From Flaviflexus ciconiae (GTDB lineage Bacteria; Actinomycetota; Actinomycetes; Actinomycetales; Actinomycetaceae): a stretch of DNA of 64,000 bases. Positions within the stretch are counted from its first letter, which is position 1, and every line of letters starts with the position of its first letter. This document shows positions 28,141 through 36,941 of the stretch, piece after piece. Position numbers and translations under genes: made by a program. The notes beneath the pieces were generated by a model. The model was not told where the DNA came from, did no database searches, and was given only the letters and a program-made list of their open reading frames with translations. Location of the stretch: positions 2,604,001-2,668,000 of the forward strand of contig NZ_CP034593.1 of NCBI RefSeq assembly GCF_003971195.1, given 5' to 3'.

Positions 28141-28172
28141 TTCAGCCCGCTCCCAAGACGGGGCGGGCTGAA
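28141..28172. terminator. Isolated stem-loop between operons
   Basis: TTCAGCCCGCTCC and GGGGCGGGCTGAA pair with one G-T step around CAAGAC. It lies between the operon end and the DoxX-like gene. It may be a leftover terminator; the rest of 28015-28355 holds no gene I can support. Confidence 0.55.
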
Positions 28173-28355
28173 CGATTGTCATAAGAATAGCAAACGCGAG
28201 TCCATTGGTGTGGCACCAGCCACCGAGCAACACATGGGAACGACGCGTTGACTCGTTACAGTCGCTCCGCTCATGGCTAATTCATGCAGGAAGTTGTGAG
28301 GGTCCGGGGCTACACTCGGTCGAGAACAATGACCGTATACATAGGGAGCAGAACC

Positions 28356-28769
28356 ATGTCACTCAGCAATGCAATCCTTCGGGCCGTTCCCGGGGCATTT
28401 ATCCTCAACTCGGGCCTGAACAAAATCGGAATGGATGACGAGACGGCCGAGAACCTGCAAAACATGGCAAAGGTTGGTGTTCCCGCAACGGGCAACATGA
28501 CCCCCTCGCAGTTCGGTAAGTTCCTCAGCTACGGCGAGACTGCCGTTGGTGCCGCCCTGCTCCTGCCCTTCGTACCCACCCGTATTGCCGGTGCCGCACT
28601 CACCGTGTTCTCGGCTGGCCTGGTTGCCAACTACTTTGCGCTTCCCGGTATGACCCAGGAAGACGGTATCCGCCCCTCTGAGCAGGGCACCGCTCTTGCC
28701 AAGGACAGCTGGATCCTCGCTATTGGTGCCGCCCTGACCCTTCGCGGGAGCGGCAAGAAGAACAAGTAA
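28356..28769 (+). CDS. DoxX-like small membrane protein
   Basis: 137 residues from ATG 28356 (MSLSNAILRAVPGAFILNSG), with AGGGAGC upstream. Four hydrophobic stretches and the LRAVPGAFILNSGLNKIG opening, followed by GETAVGAALLLPFVPTRIAG, resemble DoxX-family integral membrane proteins. Members are linked to redox or oxidative-stress membrane complexes in some bacteria, but the role here is unknown. It ends at a bidirectional terminator shared with the convergent dehydrogenase gene. Confidence 0.75.
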   Translation: MSLSNAILRAVPGAFILNSGLNKIGMDDETAENLQNMAKVGVPATGNMTPSQFGKFLSYGETAVGAALLLPFVPTRIAGAALTVFSAGLVANYFALPGMTQEDGIRPSEQGTALAKDSWILAIGAALTLRGSGKKNK

Positions 28770-28824
28770 TTCTTGACTTTCTGGGTCGACCACCGCCATG
28801 TGTGATCACTCAGAAGTGGATGTG

Positions 28825-28860
28825 TTGAGGGGACTGCGGAATTATCCGTGGTCCCCTCAA
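28825..28860. terminator. Bidirectional terminator
   Basis: TTGAGGGGAC pairs perfectly with GTCCCCTCAA, and the stem continues inside with CGGA-ATTA-TCCG; AAAAG follows on the plus strand. It lies between the convergent DoxX-like and dehydrogenase genes. Confidence 0.8.
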
Positions 28861-28919
28861 AAGAATGTCAATGCTTACCTTCTCGAGTGTGGGCCCAATG
28901 CCAGTCTCACCGATTCCGT

Positions 28920-29966
28920 CTACTCGGAGTAAAGAATAACCTTGAGATTGTCGCCTGCCTTGGCGGCTTCGAACGCTTTATCTGCTTCATTCAATGGATA
29001 GGAGGCGGAGATCAGGGGAGGGAAAAGATCTGGATTGCTGGCAAGGAGATCGAGAGCTTCCTGGCAGTCCGCATTGTTATTTGCCGTTGAGCCGGTAACG
29101 ACCAATTCCCGGTAGTGAATAAGATTGGCATCCAGTGGGATGTCGCCTTTGCCGGACGGGAGGCCCGCAAAGAAGTTAATGCGGGCGCCAACGGCGGCCG
29201 ACCGGAGAGCGTCCGTGAAGACCTGAGCCACGGGTGTGGCCACAACGACGACGTCAGCTCCAGCACCATCGGTCATGTCCTTGACCTGCTCGGCAAGATC
29301 GTCCTCGCGGGGATTGATGGTTGCGTCGGCACCAAGCTCCTCGGCGATCTGCCTGCGATGCGGTGATGTTTGGGAAACAATGACTTTCCCGACTCCGCGC
29401 TGCTTGGCAACAAGAAGGGAAATGAGACCCATCGGCCCCGCCCCACATATCAGCACGGTGTCGTTCTCCGTGATGTTCAGCGGTCGGAAGCCACGGATAA
29501 CAGCTGCGATGGGTTCGGTCAGTGCGGCAGTACCGAGATCAAGGTGTTCGGGGATCACAAGAACGTTGCCGTTCTTGATGGCAGGTGCTGGGACCAGCAT
29601 CAGTTCCGAGAACGCTCCGTCGAAGGTGAGGCCAAAGGCTTCGTAGTTCTCGCACAGGTTCTGGAATCCGCGCTGACATGGTCGGCAGTGGCCACATGAA
29701 ATATTGGGTGCGATCGCAACGGCTGTTCCCGGAGCGTACCTGTCGTCTCCCGACTTGTTCTCAGTAACAACGCCGATTGCTTCGTGTCCCGGCACGCGAA
29801 CAGTTCCTGGCGGGAAGAAACGATGCTCACCGCGAGCAACCTTGAGGTCGGTTCCGCAGATGCCATTGGCGGCAATCCTTACGACAAGCTCTCCATCGCC
29901 AGCAGTTGGTTTTGGTTTCTCGACGAAACGAAGCACTCCATCACTCTGGTATTCGTACGCCAGCAT
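28920..29966 (-). CDS. Zinc-dependent dehydrogenase (threonine/polyol DH-like)
   Basis: 348 residues, medium-chain family. The catalytic zinc Cys is in NGICGTDLK, His in PGHEAIGVV; the structural zinc cysteines are in NISCGHCRPCQRGFQNLC. The cofactor motif is GAGPMGLIS. Start ATG 29966 (MLAYEYQSDGVL). Neighbours give no pathway: upstream is about 250 bp without a gene. It is related to L-threonine 3-dehydrogenase, sorbitol dehydrogenase and galactitol-1-phosphate dehydrogenase; the substrate is unknown. Confidence 0.92.
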   Translation of the reverse strand: MLAYEYQSDGVLRFVEKPKPTAGDGELVVRIAANGICGTDLKVARGEHRFFPPGTVRVPGHEAIGVVTENKSGDDRYAPGTAVAIAPNISCGHCRPCQRGFQNLCENYEAFGLTFDGAFSELMLVPAPAIKNGNVLVIPEHLDLGTAALTEPIAAVIRGFRPLNITENDTVLICGAGPMGLISLLVAKQRGVGKVIVSQTSPHRRQIAEELGADATINPREDDLAEQVKDMTDGAGADVVVVATPVAQVFTDALRSAAVGARINFFAGLPSGKGDIPLDANLIHYRELVVTGSTANNNADCQEALDLLASNPDLFPPLISASYPLNEADKAFEAAKAGDNLKVILYSE

Positions 29967-30211
29967 TCTTTGCTCCCTGAAATCTGGCCTCCCTCGGCTC
30001 GGGAGGAGTTCCCTCCAGCAACACTACATGCCCACGTGAAAGGCCGCTTTCCCTTGAAAGCGCAATGGTTTGCTTTGTGAGCGAGAAGTTTGCTCACGCG
30101 AGTAAATCAAGACTTTTACCGACCTATTGAGCCCTATGTACCGTCCACGGGAGCATTCGGGGCGCACTCTAAGTGAGCACGCCCCGAAGAACGCATGGCA
30201 CATGCATGCGG

Positions 30212-30385
30212 TTAGTAATGGCCCGGTGGATCGCTTGCCGGGAAGGACTGGCGTCCCGCCTCGTCCGCGATCTCGTCATCGTGTTCGTGTTGCTGGTCTT
30301 CGCTCAGAACGGGGGGAGGAGGAGCTTCGGTGATCTCCTCCGGGGAGAGGCCCGCAGCCTCTTTCGGTATGCGCTTGTCGTTCAT
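30212..30385 (-). CDS. Small acidic protein (57 aa) with C-terminal SFPASDPP motif
   Basis: A short gene on the minus strand. ATG 30385 is preceded by a near-perfect GAGGAGGAG ribosome site, and the product begins MNDKRIPKEAAGLSPEE. It has no membrane segment and is rich in Glu, Asp and Pro, with an EHDDEIADEAGRQ stretch. The C-terminal QSFPASDPPG matches the recurring SFPASDPP ending of many small uncharacterised bacterial proteins. Function unknown. The ribosome site and terminal motif together make it a convincing gene despite its size. Confidence 0.8.
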   Translation of the reverse strand: MNDKRIPKEAAGLSPEEITEAPPPPVLSEDQQHEHDDEIADEAGRQSFPASDPPGHY

Positions 30386-30641
30386 GACTCCTCCTCGAGA
30401 AGTGCCTTGGACGCGTGGAGGTAGGCCCTAGTCGGGCGGAAGGGCGATGAAATATCGTCCCGAGAACCCAGCTGACCTGGGGAAACAATGGCCTGCGCCA
30501 TATTCCTGACCCTACCTGAGTGGCCCGATGAACGGGAGAGGGAGTTCGGAGAGAGGGCGGCAGTTGGTGGAATTGGGCCGACTGCCCAGCTGTCTGGCTC
30601 TTGTTTTGAACTGCCTGTGAGTGTTTTATGGGGATATGTCG

Positions 30642-31040
30642 ATGGAAGTCCTAGGCATAGGCAAGAGTCCAGTCCTCATGTTCGCAGTCCTCATCCGATT
30701 CCTTATCGAGACAGCGATGTTGGTCGTGCTTGCCATCGTCATGTGGAACGCGACCGAGGGGCCGTGGCAGTGGGTTGCCGTTATCGCCTCCCTGGTTGTT
30801 CTCGCGACCGTGTGGGGAACATTCCTCTCACCCAAAGCCCTCAAGCCACTGTCCTGGATTCCCGCTTTCATTCTTGAAGCCCTGATCTTTGGAACAGTGG
30901 CTGCAGGACTCGCGGCCATGGGCTACGGAATCATCGCTCTTATCGGCCTCGCCATCTGGCTTATCGACCTCATTGTGCTTGGCATGTTCGGGTGGCCTGT
31001 GAATAGAAAAAGAAGGGTTGCACACTCAGCGAAGAATTAG
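30642..31040 (+). CDS. YrdB-family membrane protein (DUF2568)
   Basis: 132 residues from ATG 30642 (MEVLGIGKSPVLMF), with GGGGAT about 7 nt upstream; ATG 30636 and GTG 30621 are alternative starts. Four hydrophobic segments follow one another with the YrdB/DUF2568 pattern (FLIETAMLVVLAIVMW; VVLATVWGTFLSPKA; AFILEALIFGTVAAGLAAMG). A basic tail (NRKRRVAH) ends it. Role unknown; the family is widespread in Gram-positive bacteria. Confidence 0.85.
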   Translation: MEVLGIGKSPVLMFAVLIRFLIETAMLVVLAIVMWNATEGPWQWVAVIASLVVLATVWGTFLSPKALKPLSWIPAFILEALIFGTVAAGLAAMGYGIIALIGLAIWLIDLIVLGMFGWPVNRKRRVAHSAKN

Positions 31041-31142
31041 GCGGGGAATATGAGCATACTGTCTGTGCTCATTGGTGACCCGAGCGCCAGTCGGTGGTGA
31101 CCCATGTGGAACGGCGACTTGGTACTAATCGAAACAGCGGGT

Positions 31143-31592
31143 TTAGTTTTCGGAATTCAGGAGTTCTTCGACCGTGTCAGCTAGCTCTTTAACGGGAAGT
31201 AGCCCGCTGAGTTCGAGGTCTGTCCCCTTTCGGAGCAGTGGCTCCACAGTTTCCGTGTAGTGGCGGATCTCGGCCTGCTGCTCCTCACTCTTTCCGTAAG
31301 GGTTGTCAGTTCTCTTCGCGATTCTCTCAAGCATTGTGTCGAGCGGTGCGGACAAGAGAATGACGTGGCTGAACCTGTCGTAGAACTTCCCCTGGTTCTC
31401 AACCGTGCCGGAAATGATTCGATCGCCAGGCCGGTCCAGCAAGTTGCTCATGCGTTCCTCGTCCCAGAGGGCGTTGTTGATGGCCCACCCATCCAGATCC
31501 GTGTCCACGGTCTCGTAGCCGCGACCGGCTAACTCGGCAAGGAGTGTGCTCTTGCCGGTGCCCGACATGCCGGTGATAAGAATGTTCGCCAT
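31143..31592 (-). CDS. P-loop nucleoside/shikimate-kinase-like ATPase
   Basis: 149 residues from ATG 31592 (MANILITGMSGTGKST). The Walker A motif GMSGTGKST is at 8-16, followed by LLAELAGRGYETVDTDLDGW, DRIISGTVENQGKF, and a lid-like segment ERIAKRTDNPYGKS. The size and layout fit the small AAA/shikimate-kinase-like group. The substrate is unknown. It stands alone and leftward. Confidence 0.85.
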   Translation of the reverse strand: MANILITGMSGTGKSTLLAELAGRGYETVDTDLDGWAINNALWDEERMSNLLDRPGDRIISGTVENQGKFYDRFSHVILLSAPLDTMLERIAKRTDNPYGKSEEQQAEIRHYTETVEPLLRKGTDLELSGLLPVKELADTVEELLNSEN

Positions 31593-31824
31593 AACCCCCA
31601 CAGTAAAGGAGCAGGCGGTCACATGCTGTTAGCTGTTGGCATCCAAACCCGTGCCAAAAGATCGTTAAAAACTGGGCCACGTGACCCAAAAAGTAGGCCA
31701 CGAGATCTCTAAGAAGTGGAGCAGGTCGGCGGTGATTGTGATCCTATGCTCGAGAAGTGACCGGGAATCGGACATGGGGGATACTGATCGAGGTACACCG
31801 TTTCTAATGAGCTGGAGCTGAGAG

Positions 31825-32658
31825 ATGATTGGGCAACCGTGGCACACGATCGATGCGGTGGAACAGGATGTTCGCCTTGTCGTGTGCGACATGGACGGGA
31901 CGCTACTCGATGAAGAGGGGAAGATTCCCGACAAGTTCTGGGATCTTCTGGATCACATGCATGACCGGGGAATCGTCTTCGCCCCTGCGAGCGGCAGGCA
32001 GTACGCCACGTTGAAGAAAATGTTCGGCCACGCCGACATGATTACCACCTACATTGCCGAGAACGGCACCCTTGTCGTTAACGAGGGGGAGGTAGTCTCG
32101 ACCACCCCAATCGTTCGCGATGATTTCCTGCAGGCTCTCGACATCATCAGAGCCATTGACTACCGGGATGCTGGAGTTGTTGTTGGCGGGGTAAAGCATG
32201 CCTACGCGGAGCGAAAGGATGCTCCGTTCGTCGACAAGATCCACACCTACAATCGTGACCTCGTAATTGTCGATGACCTGGCAGAGGTTGATGACGAGTT
32301 CTTGAAGATGGCGGTGTTTGATTTCGATAAGGTCTCACCGCGCGTCGAGCAGGAGCTCAAGGCTCTTCCCTCGACGAGCCAGATTGTTATCTCGGGTGAA
32401 TACTGGATCGATGTCATGTCGGCCGAGGGTAACAAGGGCAAGGCGGTGACCGACCTCCAGGAATACCTGGGTCTCACCGAGCGTCAAACCGTTGTCTTCG
32501 GTGACTACCTAAACGACCTTGAAATGCTCGACCGGGCACGACTGTCGTTCGCGATGGAGAACGCTCACCCGGACATCCGTAAGCGAGCCCGCTACCTGGC
32601 TCCGTCGAACTCTTCCCACGGTGTCCTCAGCGTCCTGTCGATGCTGCTCGACATGTAG
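31825..32658 (+). CDS. Cof-type HAD-IIB phosphatase
   Basis: 277 residues. HAD motif I is VCDMDGTLLDEEG (Asp22, Asp24), motif II near APASGRQY, the conserved lysine in SAEGNKGKAVTDL, and motif IV in VFGDYLNDLEML. The Cof-type C2 cap lies in the middle. Such enzymes dephosphorylate sugar phosphates, pyridoxal phosphate or flavin mononucleotide with broad specificity. Start ATG 31825 follows GAGCTGAGAG. Confidence 0.93.
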   Translation: MIGQPWHTIDAVEQDVRLVVCDMDGTLLDEEGKIPDKFWDLLDHMHDRGIVFAPASGRQYATLKKMFGHADMITTYIAENGTLVVNEGEVVSTTPIVRDDFLQALDIIRAIDYRDAGVVVGGVKHAYAERKDAPFVDKIHTYNRDLVIVDDLAEVDDEFLKMAVFDFDKVSPRVEQELKALPSTSQIVISGEYWIDVMSAEGNKGKAVTDLQEYLGLTERQTVVFGDYLNDLEMLDRARLSFAMENAHPDIRKRARYLAPSNSSHGVLSVLSMLLDM

Positions 32659-33034
32659 GTGACTGAAGTCGCTAGGGCAATGGGAGAATAGCGTCCGCTC
32701 GTACGAATTACATCCTGCCCGGCTAATTGAAAGCCGACTGGGAGACCAGTTTCCCCCGCTCTCCCGTGACATTGCTGTGCTAAAAGCCGGTCCGAACGCC
32801 CCTACTTTCCGCAGATGAGGAAAGCGCGAGAAACCATCCGACACGCCTGGTTGAAACACGCCGCGTGCGTATTAGTCGCGACTGCGCGAACTCCTGTGCC
32901 GGACCTGTCGACAAGGCACCCCAAACAATGGTGAATGACCGTATTTCGCAGATTCCTGAAATTGTTTGTTCTCACAGTCTCGGCGGATTGTTCCTAGGCT
33001 TGAGTTGCTACTTTGCGCTACCACAGGAGGAACT

Positions 33035-33247
33035 ATGAAGCTCGGTGCACGTAACCAGCTCAAGGGCGCCGTTGTCGCGATCGACAAGGGGGCCGTTAAT
33101 TCCATCGTCAAGATCGAGGTCGCTCCCGGAGTTGTCCTCACCTCGTCGATCACCAATGCTTCCGTTGCGGAGCTCGGCCTTGCCGAGGGTTCCGAGGCAT
33201 ACGCGGTCGTCAAGGCCTCGAACGTTCTCGTAGGCATCGACGACTAA
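33035..33247 (+). CDS. Molybdenum-pterin-binding (molbindin, single TOBE domain) protein
   Basis: 70 residues from ATG 33035 (MKLGARNQLKGAVVAI), preceded by AGGAGG. The single TOBE/Mop domain (LGARNQLKG...VKIEVAPGVVLTSSITNASVAELGLAEGSEAYAVVKASNVLVGID) matches molbindins that store molybdate or tungstate in the cytoplasm. No molybdate transport genes are adjacent. Two stem-loops follow. Confidence 0.93.
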   Translation: MKLGARNQLKGAVVAIDKGAVNSIVKIEVAPGVVLTSSITNASVAELGLAEGSEAYAVVKASNVLVGIDD

Positions 33248-33251
33248 ATGA

Positions 33252-33341
33252 TGCGCTCCCTCATGGGAGCGCAGAGGGGTAGCTAACCCTGTCTCCTAAC
33301 CGACGGGCACCGATTGGACCGAATCTGATTGGTGCCCGTCG
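33252..33341 (+). terminator. Two stem-loops after the molbindin gene
   Basis: TGCGCTCCC/GGGAGCGCA (33252-33273, 4-nt loop) and CGACGGGCACCGATT/AATctgattGGTGCCCGTCG (33301-33341). The first is placed as the terminator, the second may be a spare or a terminator for the other strand. Confidence 0.65.
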
Positions 33342-33802
33342 CTGTGCCTGGAAGTGCACGTTCTCGATGGTCGGCAGGCGCAGGGCCGAGATTGTCCTTC
33401 CCAGTATCAACCCGCTAGGTGTCCCGTCCAGGATTGCCGACTTTGTCATTGGCCAGTCGCTGATCCGTAAGGCCCACGCCCTACCATGTGCACTCCACCT
33501 TATTTATGCGATAGCGGCCGTTGCCGCGACTCGCCGAACGCTACAAGGTGTCCCGTGCTATACCAGGCGTCTCCATGGTACTGTGGCGGCACGTTCCCGT
33601 ACGGAACTCAGTATTCTCAGACGTTGTGCGGTGTACACAGCTCTTTTATTCATTCGGATATCAAGATGGTTGGTTGCTTCTCCCAGTCATGCCGAATTCA
33701 CTTAATTCGGATATTTCGTTCACCTGCTGTTAGGGCCGGGTCGATAACTTTCTAGGGCACCAGCCGAGCCTTTTAACTCGGCTTTCATTTATTGATAAGG
33801 GA
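33342..33802. other. Gene-free stretch before the broken surface protein
   Basis: No supported frame or homology recognised. Frames in this stretch lack ribosome sites and protein-like composition. Confidence 0.5.
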
Positions 33803-34588
33803 ATGCAACGTGCGAAGAGCGCTAACATTTGCGACCTCGGCCCTACTGGCTGGGAGGCCACCGTCTCCGAGTCCGGCACGGTCGAGGTCACCGTTTCCGA
33901 GGCCGCCGAAACGGCGGAAGTTGCTATCGCAGTAACCGTTAACTACGGCGATGAGTCCTCGGATACTGCCACGGTCAACGTCGCTGTTACGGCAGCGGAA
34001 GAGCCGGAAGTGCCAGAGCAGCCAGAACTGCCCACCGGTAACTCATTCCTGCTGTCCAATGACTGGTCGGCCTCCGAGTACGGCATTGCCTTCGCGTTCG
34101 GTCGCGACGGTGATCAGCTGCTCGTTGGTGACTGGGATGGCGATAACGTCGACTCGCTCGGCGTACGCCGCGGAGCGACCGTGTACCTCAAGAACGAGCT
34201 GGCCGGCGGTAATGCTGACCTGTCGTTCAACTACGGACGAGCAAGCGACACCGCCCTCGCAGGTGACTGGGATGGTAACGGTAAGGACTCGATCGCGGTT
34301 CGCCGCGGGGACGAATTCCTCGTTAAGAACGAGCTGGCTGGCGGTAACGCTGACCTGTCGTTCAATTACGGGCGAGCAAGTGATGTTGCCTTTGCAGGCG
34401 ACTTCGACGCTGACAGTATCGATACCTTCGGTGTTCACCGAGGCGACGAGTTCCTTATCAACAACGCTCTCGCAGGAGGCGCGGCTGACCTTGTTCTCAC
34501 CTACGGTGAAGCAGGAGATGCTGTCCTTGTTGGTGACTGGAACGGAGACGGTGTAGGCACCCCCGGTGTCAACCGAATCATCCGGTAG
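33803..34588 (+). pseudogene. Remnant of a secreted FG-GAP/VCBS-like repeat protein
   Basis: The open frame gives 261 residues: a Big/Ig-like edge (WEATVSESGTVEVTVSEA), a PEVPEQPELP linker, then three to four repeats of about 47 residues built around VGDWDGDNVDSLGVRRG, which carry DxDxN-type calcium-binding loops (at about 108, 156, 203 and 250). No signal peptide is in this frame. However, GTG 33810, spaced 7 nt from AAGGGA, opens a signal-peptide-like stretch VRRALTFATSALLAG in a different frame. This suggests an internal deletion fused the leader out of frame to the back of a larger surface protein. If expressed from ATG 33803 it would be cytoplasmic. Confidence 0.7.
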
Positions 34589-34603
34589 CCTGAACACCTA
34601 GGG

Positions 34604-34629
34604 GAGGCGGGTCCGCAAGGGCCCGTCTC
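34604..34629 (+). terminator. Terminator after the repeat protein
   Basis: GAGGCGGGTCC and GGGCCCGTCTC pair with two weak steps around GCAA; TTCCTTTACC follows. Confidence 0.6.
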
Positions 34630-34645
34630 TTCCTTTACCTGAAAT

Positions 34646-34774
34646 CTAGATCTCCTGGGGAAGATCCTTGTGAGGAATCACGGCAAACTCAATAGTCTCG
34701 TACGCGCCGTGCTCCCAGACCGCGGTGATCGCCTCGGAGGAGTTACCGCCGTGTGTAGCGTCTCCGGCGAGGTT
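34646..34774 (-). pseudogene. 3' remnant of an unidentified gene
   Basis: Minus strand in one frame gives about 42 protein-like residues (NLAGDATHGGNSSEA, later WEHGAYETIEFAV and PHKDLPQEI) to a TAG at 34646. There is no start; the upstream side is the stop region of the LacI gene. It looks like the C-terminal end of an enzyme whose front part was lost. Not recognised. Confidence 0.45.
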
Positions 34775-34780
34775 TGGAGT

Positions 34781-35803
34781 TCAAGGCCGGTTTCCCGAGC
34801 GGGGCACTGCTGTTGTTTCTCGCACGATTAGCTCGGTTGGGACGAGGATGCCTCGTTCCTGAGATTCTAGATTGATGGACTTTAGACGCTGAATAGCTCG
34901 CTCGGCGGCAAACCTGGCCAATCGTTTCGTATCCTGTGCGACCGTCGTGAGATTAACATAAAAACGTTGCGACACTTCGGAGTTGTCGAACCCTACGACG
35001 GAGAGGTCTCGAGGGATCGAGAGGCCGGCGCGGATGCAGTAGTCGATGATGCCGAATGCACAACGGTCGTTAAAGCCGAGGATCGCAGTTGGGAGGTTGT
35101 CAGAGTTGATCAGTTCTTTAGCGAGGCGGGCGCCCCCTTCTTCAGAGCCATCTGCGGAGTAAACGATTGGTGTCATATCCCGGTCTTTGAGAGCCGAAAC
35201 AAAAGCATGTTCACGGGTTGTGGCACCAGCATCGCCAGGGGAGTTTGCGAGCGCAATATTTTCGTGGCCAAGATCGACGAGGTGATCGATTACCCGGTGA
35301 ATGCCGAAGGAGTCATCCGATGAAACCCAGTCGTAGGGAGCGTCGAGCTCTTGAGCTACTGAGATAACCGGGATGTCGCCAACAATCTCGTTGATCTCTT
35401 CTTTGGAGAGCCTCGTACCAAAAAGGATGATGGCGCCGCAGCGGTAAGAAACAAGTGAGGACAGTGCGGTTTTCTCGTCACGGACCGTGGATTTGGGGGA
35501 GAGAACCAGCCCGTAGTCCAAGCCATTAATTGCGCTGTAGATTTCGTCGAGAAGATGGTGGTGGAAAGGCTGAGATGTATGGAAGCTAATACCAATATCT
35601 AAAGATTTATGACTACGTAGCAGTCGGGCCCGTTCGTCAAGGACGTAGCCGATTTTCTTTGCGGCTTTCCGTACGCGTTCCCGAGTTTGTTCGGATGCTC
35701 CCGGAGCGTCCCGAAAGACAATGGATACCAGGGCTGGTGATACTCCGGCTTCCTCCGCGACGTCACGCATCGTGGGGCGCCGACCCCTGGTTTTACCTGT
35801 CAT
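34781..35803 (-). CDS. LacI-family regulator of the inositol-dehydrogenase-like operon
   Basis: 340 residues from ATG 35803 (MTGKTRGRRPTMRDVAEEAG). The helix-turn-helix/hinge is GRRPTMRDVAEEAGVSPALVSIVFRDAPGASEQTRERV, and the sugar-binding domain (LDIGISFHTSQPFHHHLLDEI, TAILGFNDRCAFGIIDYC, VGFDNSEVSQRF) is intact. It is divergent from the dehydrogenase gene at 35931, with a perfect AGAACGTTCT palindrome in between, so it probably represses that operon in response to a sugar or cyclitol. Confidence 0.92.
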   Translation of the reverse strand: MTGKTRGRRPTMRDVAEEAGVSPALVSIVFRDAPGASEQTRERVRKAAKKIGYVLDERARLLRSHKSLDIGISFHTSQPFHHHLLDEIYSAINGLDYGLVLSPKSTVRDEKTALSSLVSYRCGAIILFGTRLSKEEINEIVGDIPVISVAQELDAPYDWVSSDDSFGIHRVIDHLVDLGHENIALANSPGDAGATTREHAFVSALKDRDMTPIVYSADGSEEGGARLAKELINSDNLPTAILGFNDRCAFGIIDYCIRAGLSIPRDLSVVGFDNSEVSQRFYVNLTTVAQDTKRLARFAAERAIQRLKSINLESQERGILVPTELIVRETTAVPRSGNRP

Positions 35804-35890
35804 GGCATCAAGCCTAGTGGAAATTGGAAATTTAAGACTCACTCTTGCGCGGATGAAAATCAATCGCTATTCTGACTATATCGTTCAAGT

Positions 35891-35900
35891 AGAACGTTCT
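35891..35900. promoter_or_regulatory. Candidate operator AGAACGTTCT
   Basis: A perfect 10-bp palindrome in the 127-bp divergent promoter region, 31 bp upstream of the dehydrogenase start. LacI-family proteins favour such central CG palindromes. Confidence 0.55.
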
Positions 35901-35930
35901 AGTCCAGCTCAGCGTTGAGAGGAAAGAACA

Positions 35931-36941
35931 TTGGTAAACATTGCTGTTGTCGGTACCGGCAGGATCGGTACGCATCACATCGGCGCACTTGTCGACAGGG
36001 TTAAGGGTGCGACGGTGACGGCCCTGGTTGACACTGACATTGCGCGTGCCGAGGAGCTTGCTCGCACATACTCCATTGATTGCGTGGCGGCGAGCCTTGA
36101 TGAGGCCTTCGAGAAGGCGGCTGCCGATGCTGTAGTTATTTCGAGCCCCGTCGTCACCCACCTTCCGCTTATCCGCACTGCCGCAGCGGCTGGCAAGGCG
36201 ATCTTCACGGAGAAGCCGATTGGTAAAGATACTGCCGAGGCGCGGGAGGCCACAGAGGTTACCGCTCAGGCAGGTGTTGTTTTCCAGGTTGGTTTTAACC
36301 GCAGGTTCTCTGAGTCGTGGGCGGTCGCCCACGAGAACGTAAGTAAAGGCCTTGTTGGTGAGGTACAGCGCTACCATTCGATCACGCGTGATCCCGGGCC
36401 CTACGGCGGCAATCCTGCCACAACCCCGATCGGGACGATCTTCAAGGAGACCCTGATTCATGACTTTGACACAATCAACTGGTTCATGGGAGACAGCAGG
36501 CCGGTCTCTGTCTTTGCGAGCGCGGATGCTCTGATCCGCCCCGATGCGAAGAATGATGGCTTCCTCGATTCCGCAGTTGTTGTTATCAAGTACGACAATG
36601 GTGCGATTGCAACAGCTGAAGCTTCGTTTAGTGCCGCATACGGCTATGACCTCCGGGGCGAAGTTTTTGGTTCGGCTGGAATGGTACAGATGGGGGAGCC
36701 GACGAACACGGTTGCTCGTACATTCACGGATGGTGGCATGGTTGTCCCCACTGAGGGAACCGATACCTCCCGGTATCACGAGTCCTATGTTGCCGAGTTC
36801 GATACATTCTGCCGTCGCGTCATGGGTGAAGGCCTTCCGCACCCGTCCGGTGAGGATGGTGTCATGGCGCAAGCGATCGCCGAGGCCGCACAGCTTTCTA
36901 CTTCCGAGTCCCGTCTTGTCCGAATTGAGGAGATCCTGTGA
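35931..36941 (+). CDS. Gfo/Idh/MocA-family oxidoreductase, inositol 2-dehydrogenase-like
   Basis: 336 residues from TTG 35931, with GAGAGGAAAG upstream. NAD-binding motif VVGTGRIGTHH is at 6-16, the conserved EKPIG motif near 96, and the catalytic region KETLIHDFDTINWFMGD fits inositol/glucose-fructose-type dehydrogenases (IolG-like). It probably oxidises a cyclitol or sugar. The next gene begins at the GTGA overlap. LacI-family control is inferred from the divergent gene and palindrome. Confidence 0.92.
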   Translation: MVNIAVVGTGRIGTHHIGALVDRVKGATVTALVDTDIARAEELARTYSIDCVAASLDEAFEKAAADAVVISSPVVTHLPLIRTAAAAGKAIFTEKPIGKDTAEAREATEVTAQAGVVFQVGFNRRFSESWAVAHENVSKGLVGEVQRYHSITRDPGPYGGNPATTPIGTIFKETLIHDFDTINWFMGDSRPVSVFASADALIRPDAKNDGFLDSAVVVIKYDNGAIATAEASFSAAYGYDLRGEVFGSAGMVQMGEPTNTVARTFTDGGMVVPTEGTDTSRYHESYVAEFDTFCRRVMGEGLPHPSGEDGVMAQAIAEAAQLSTSESRLVRIEEIL

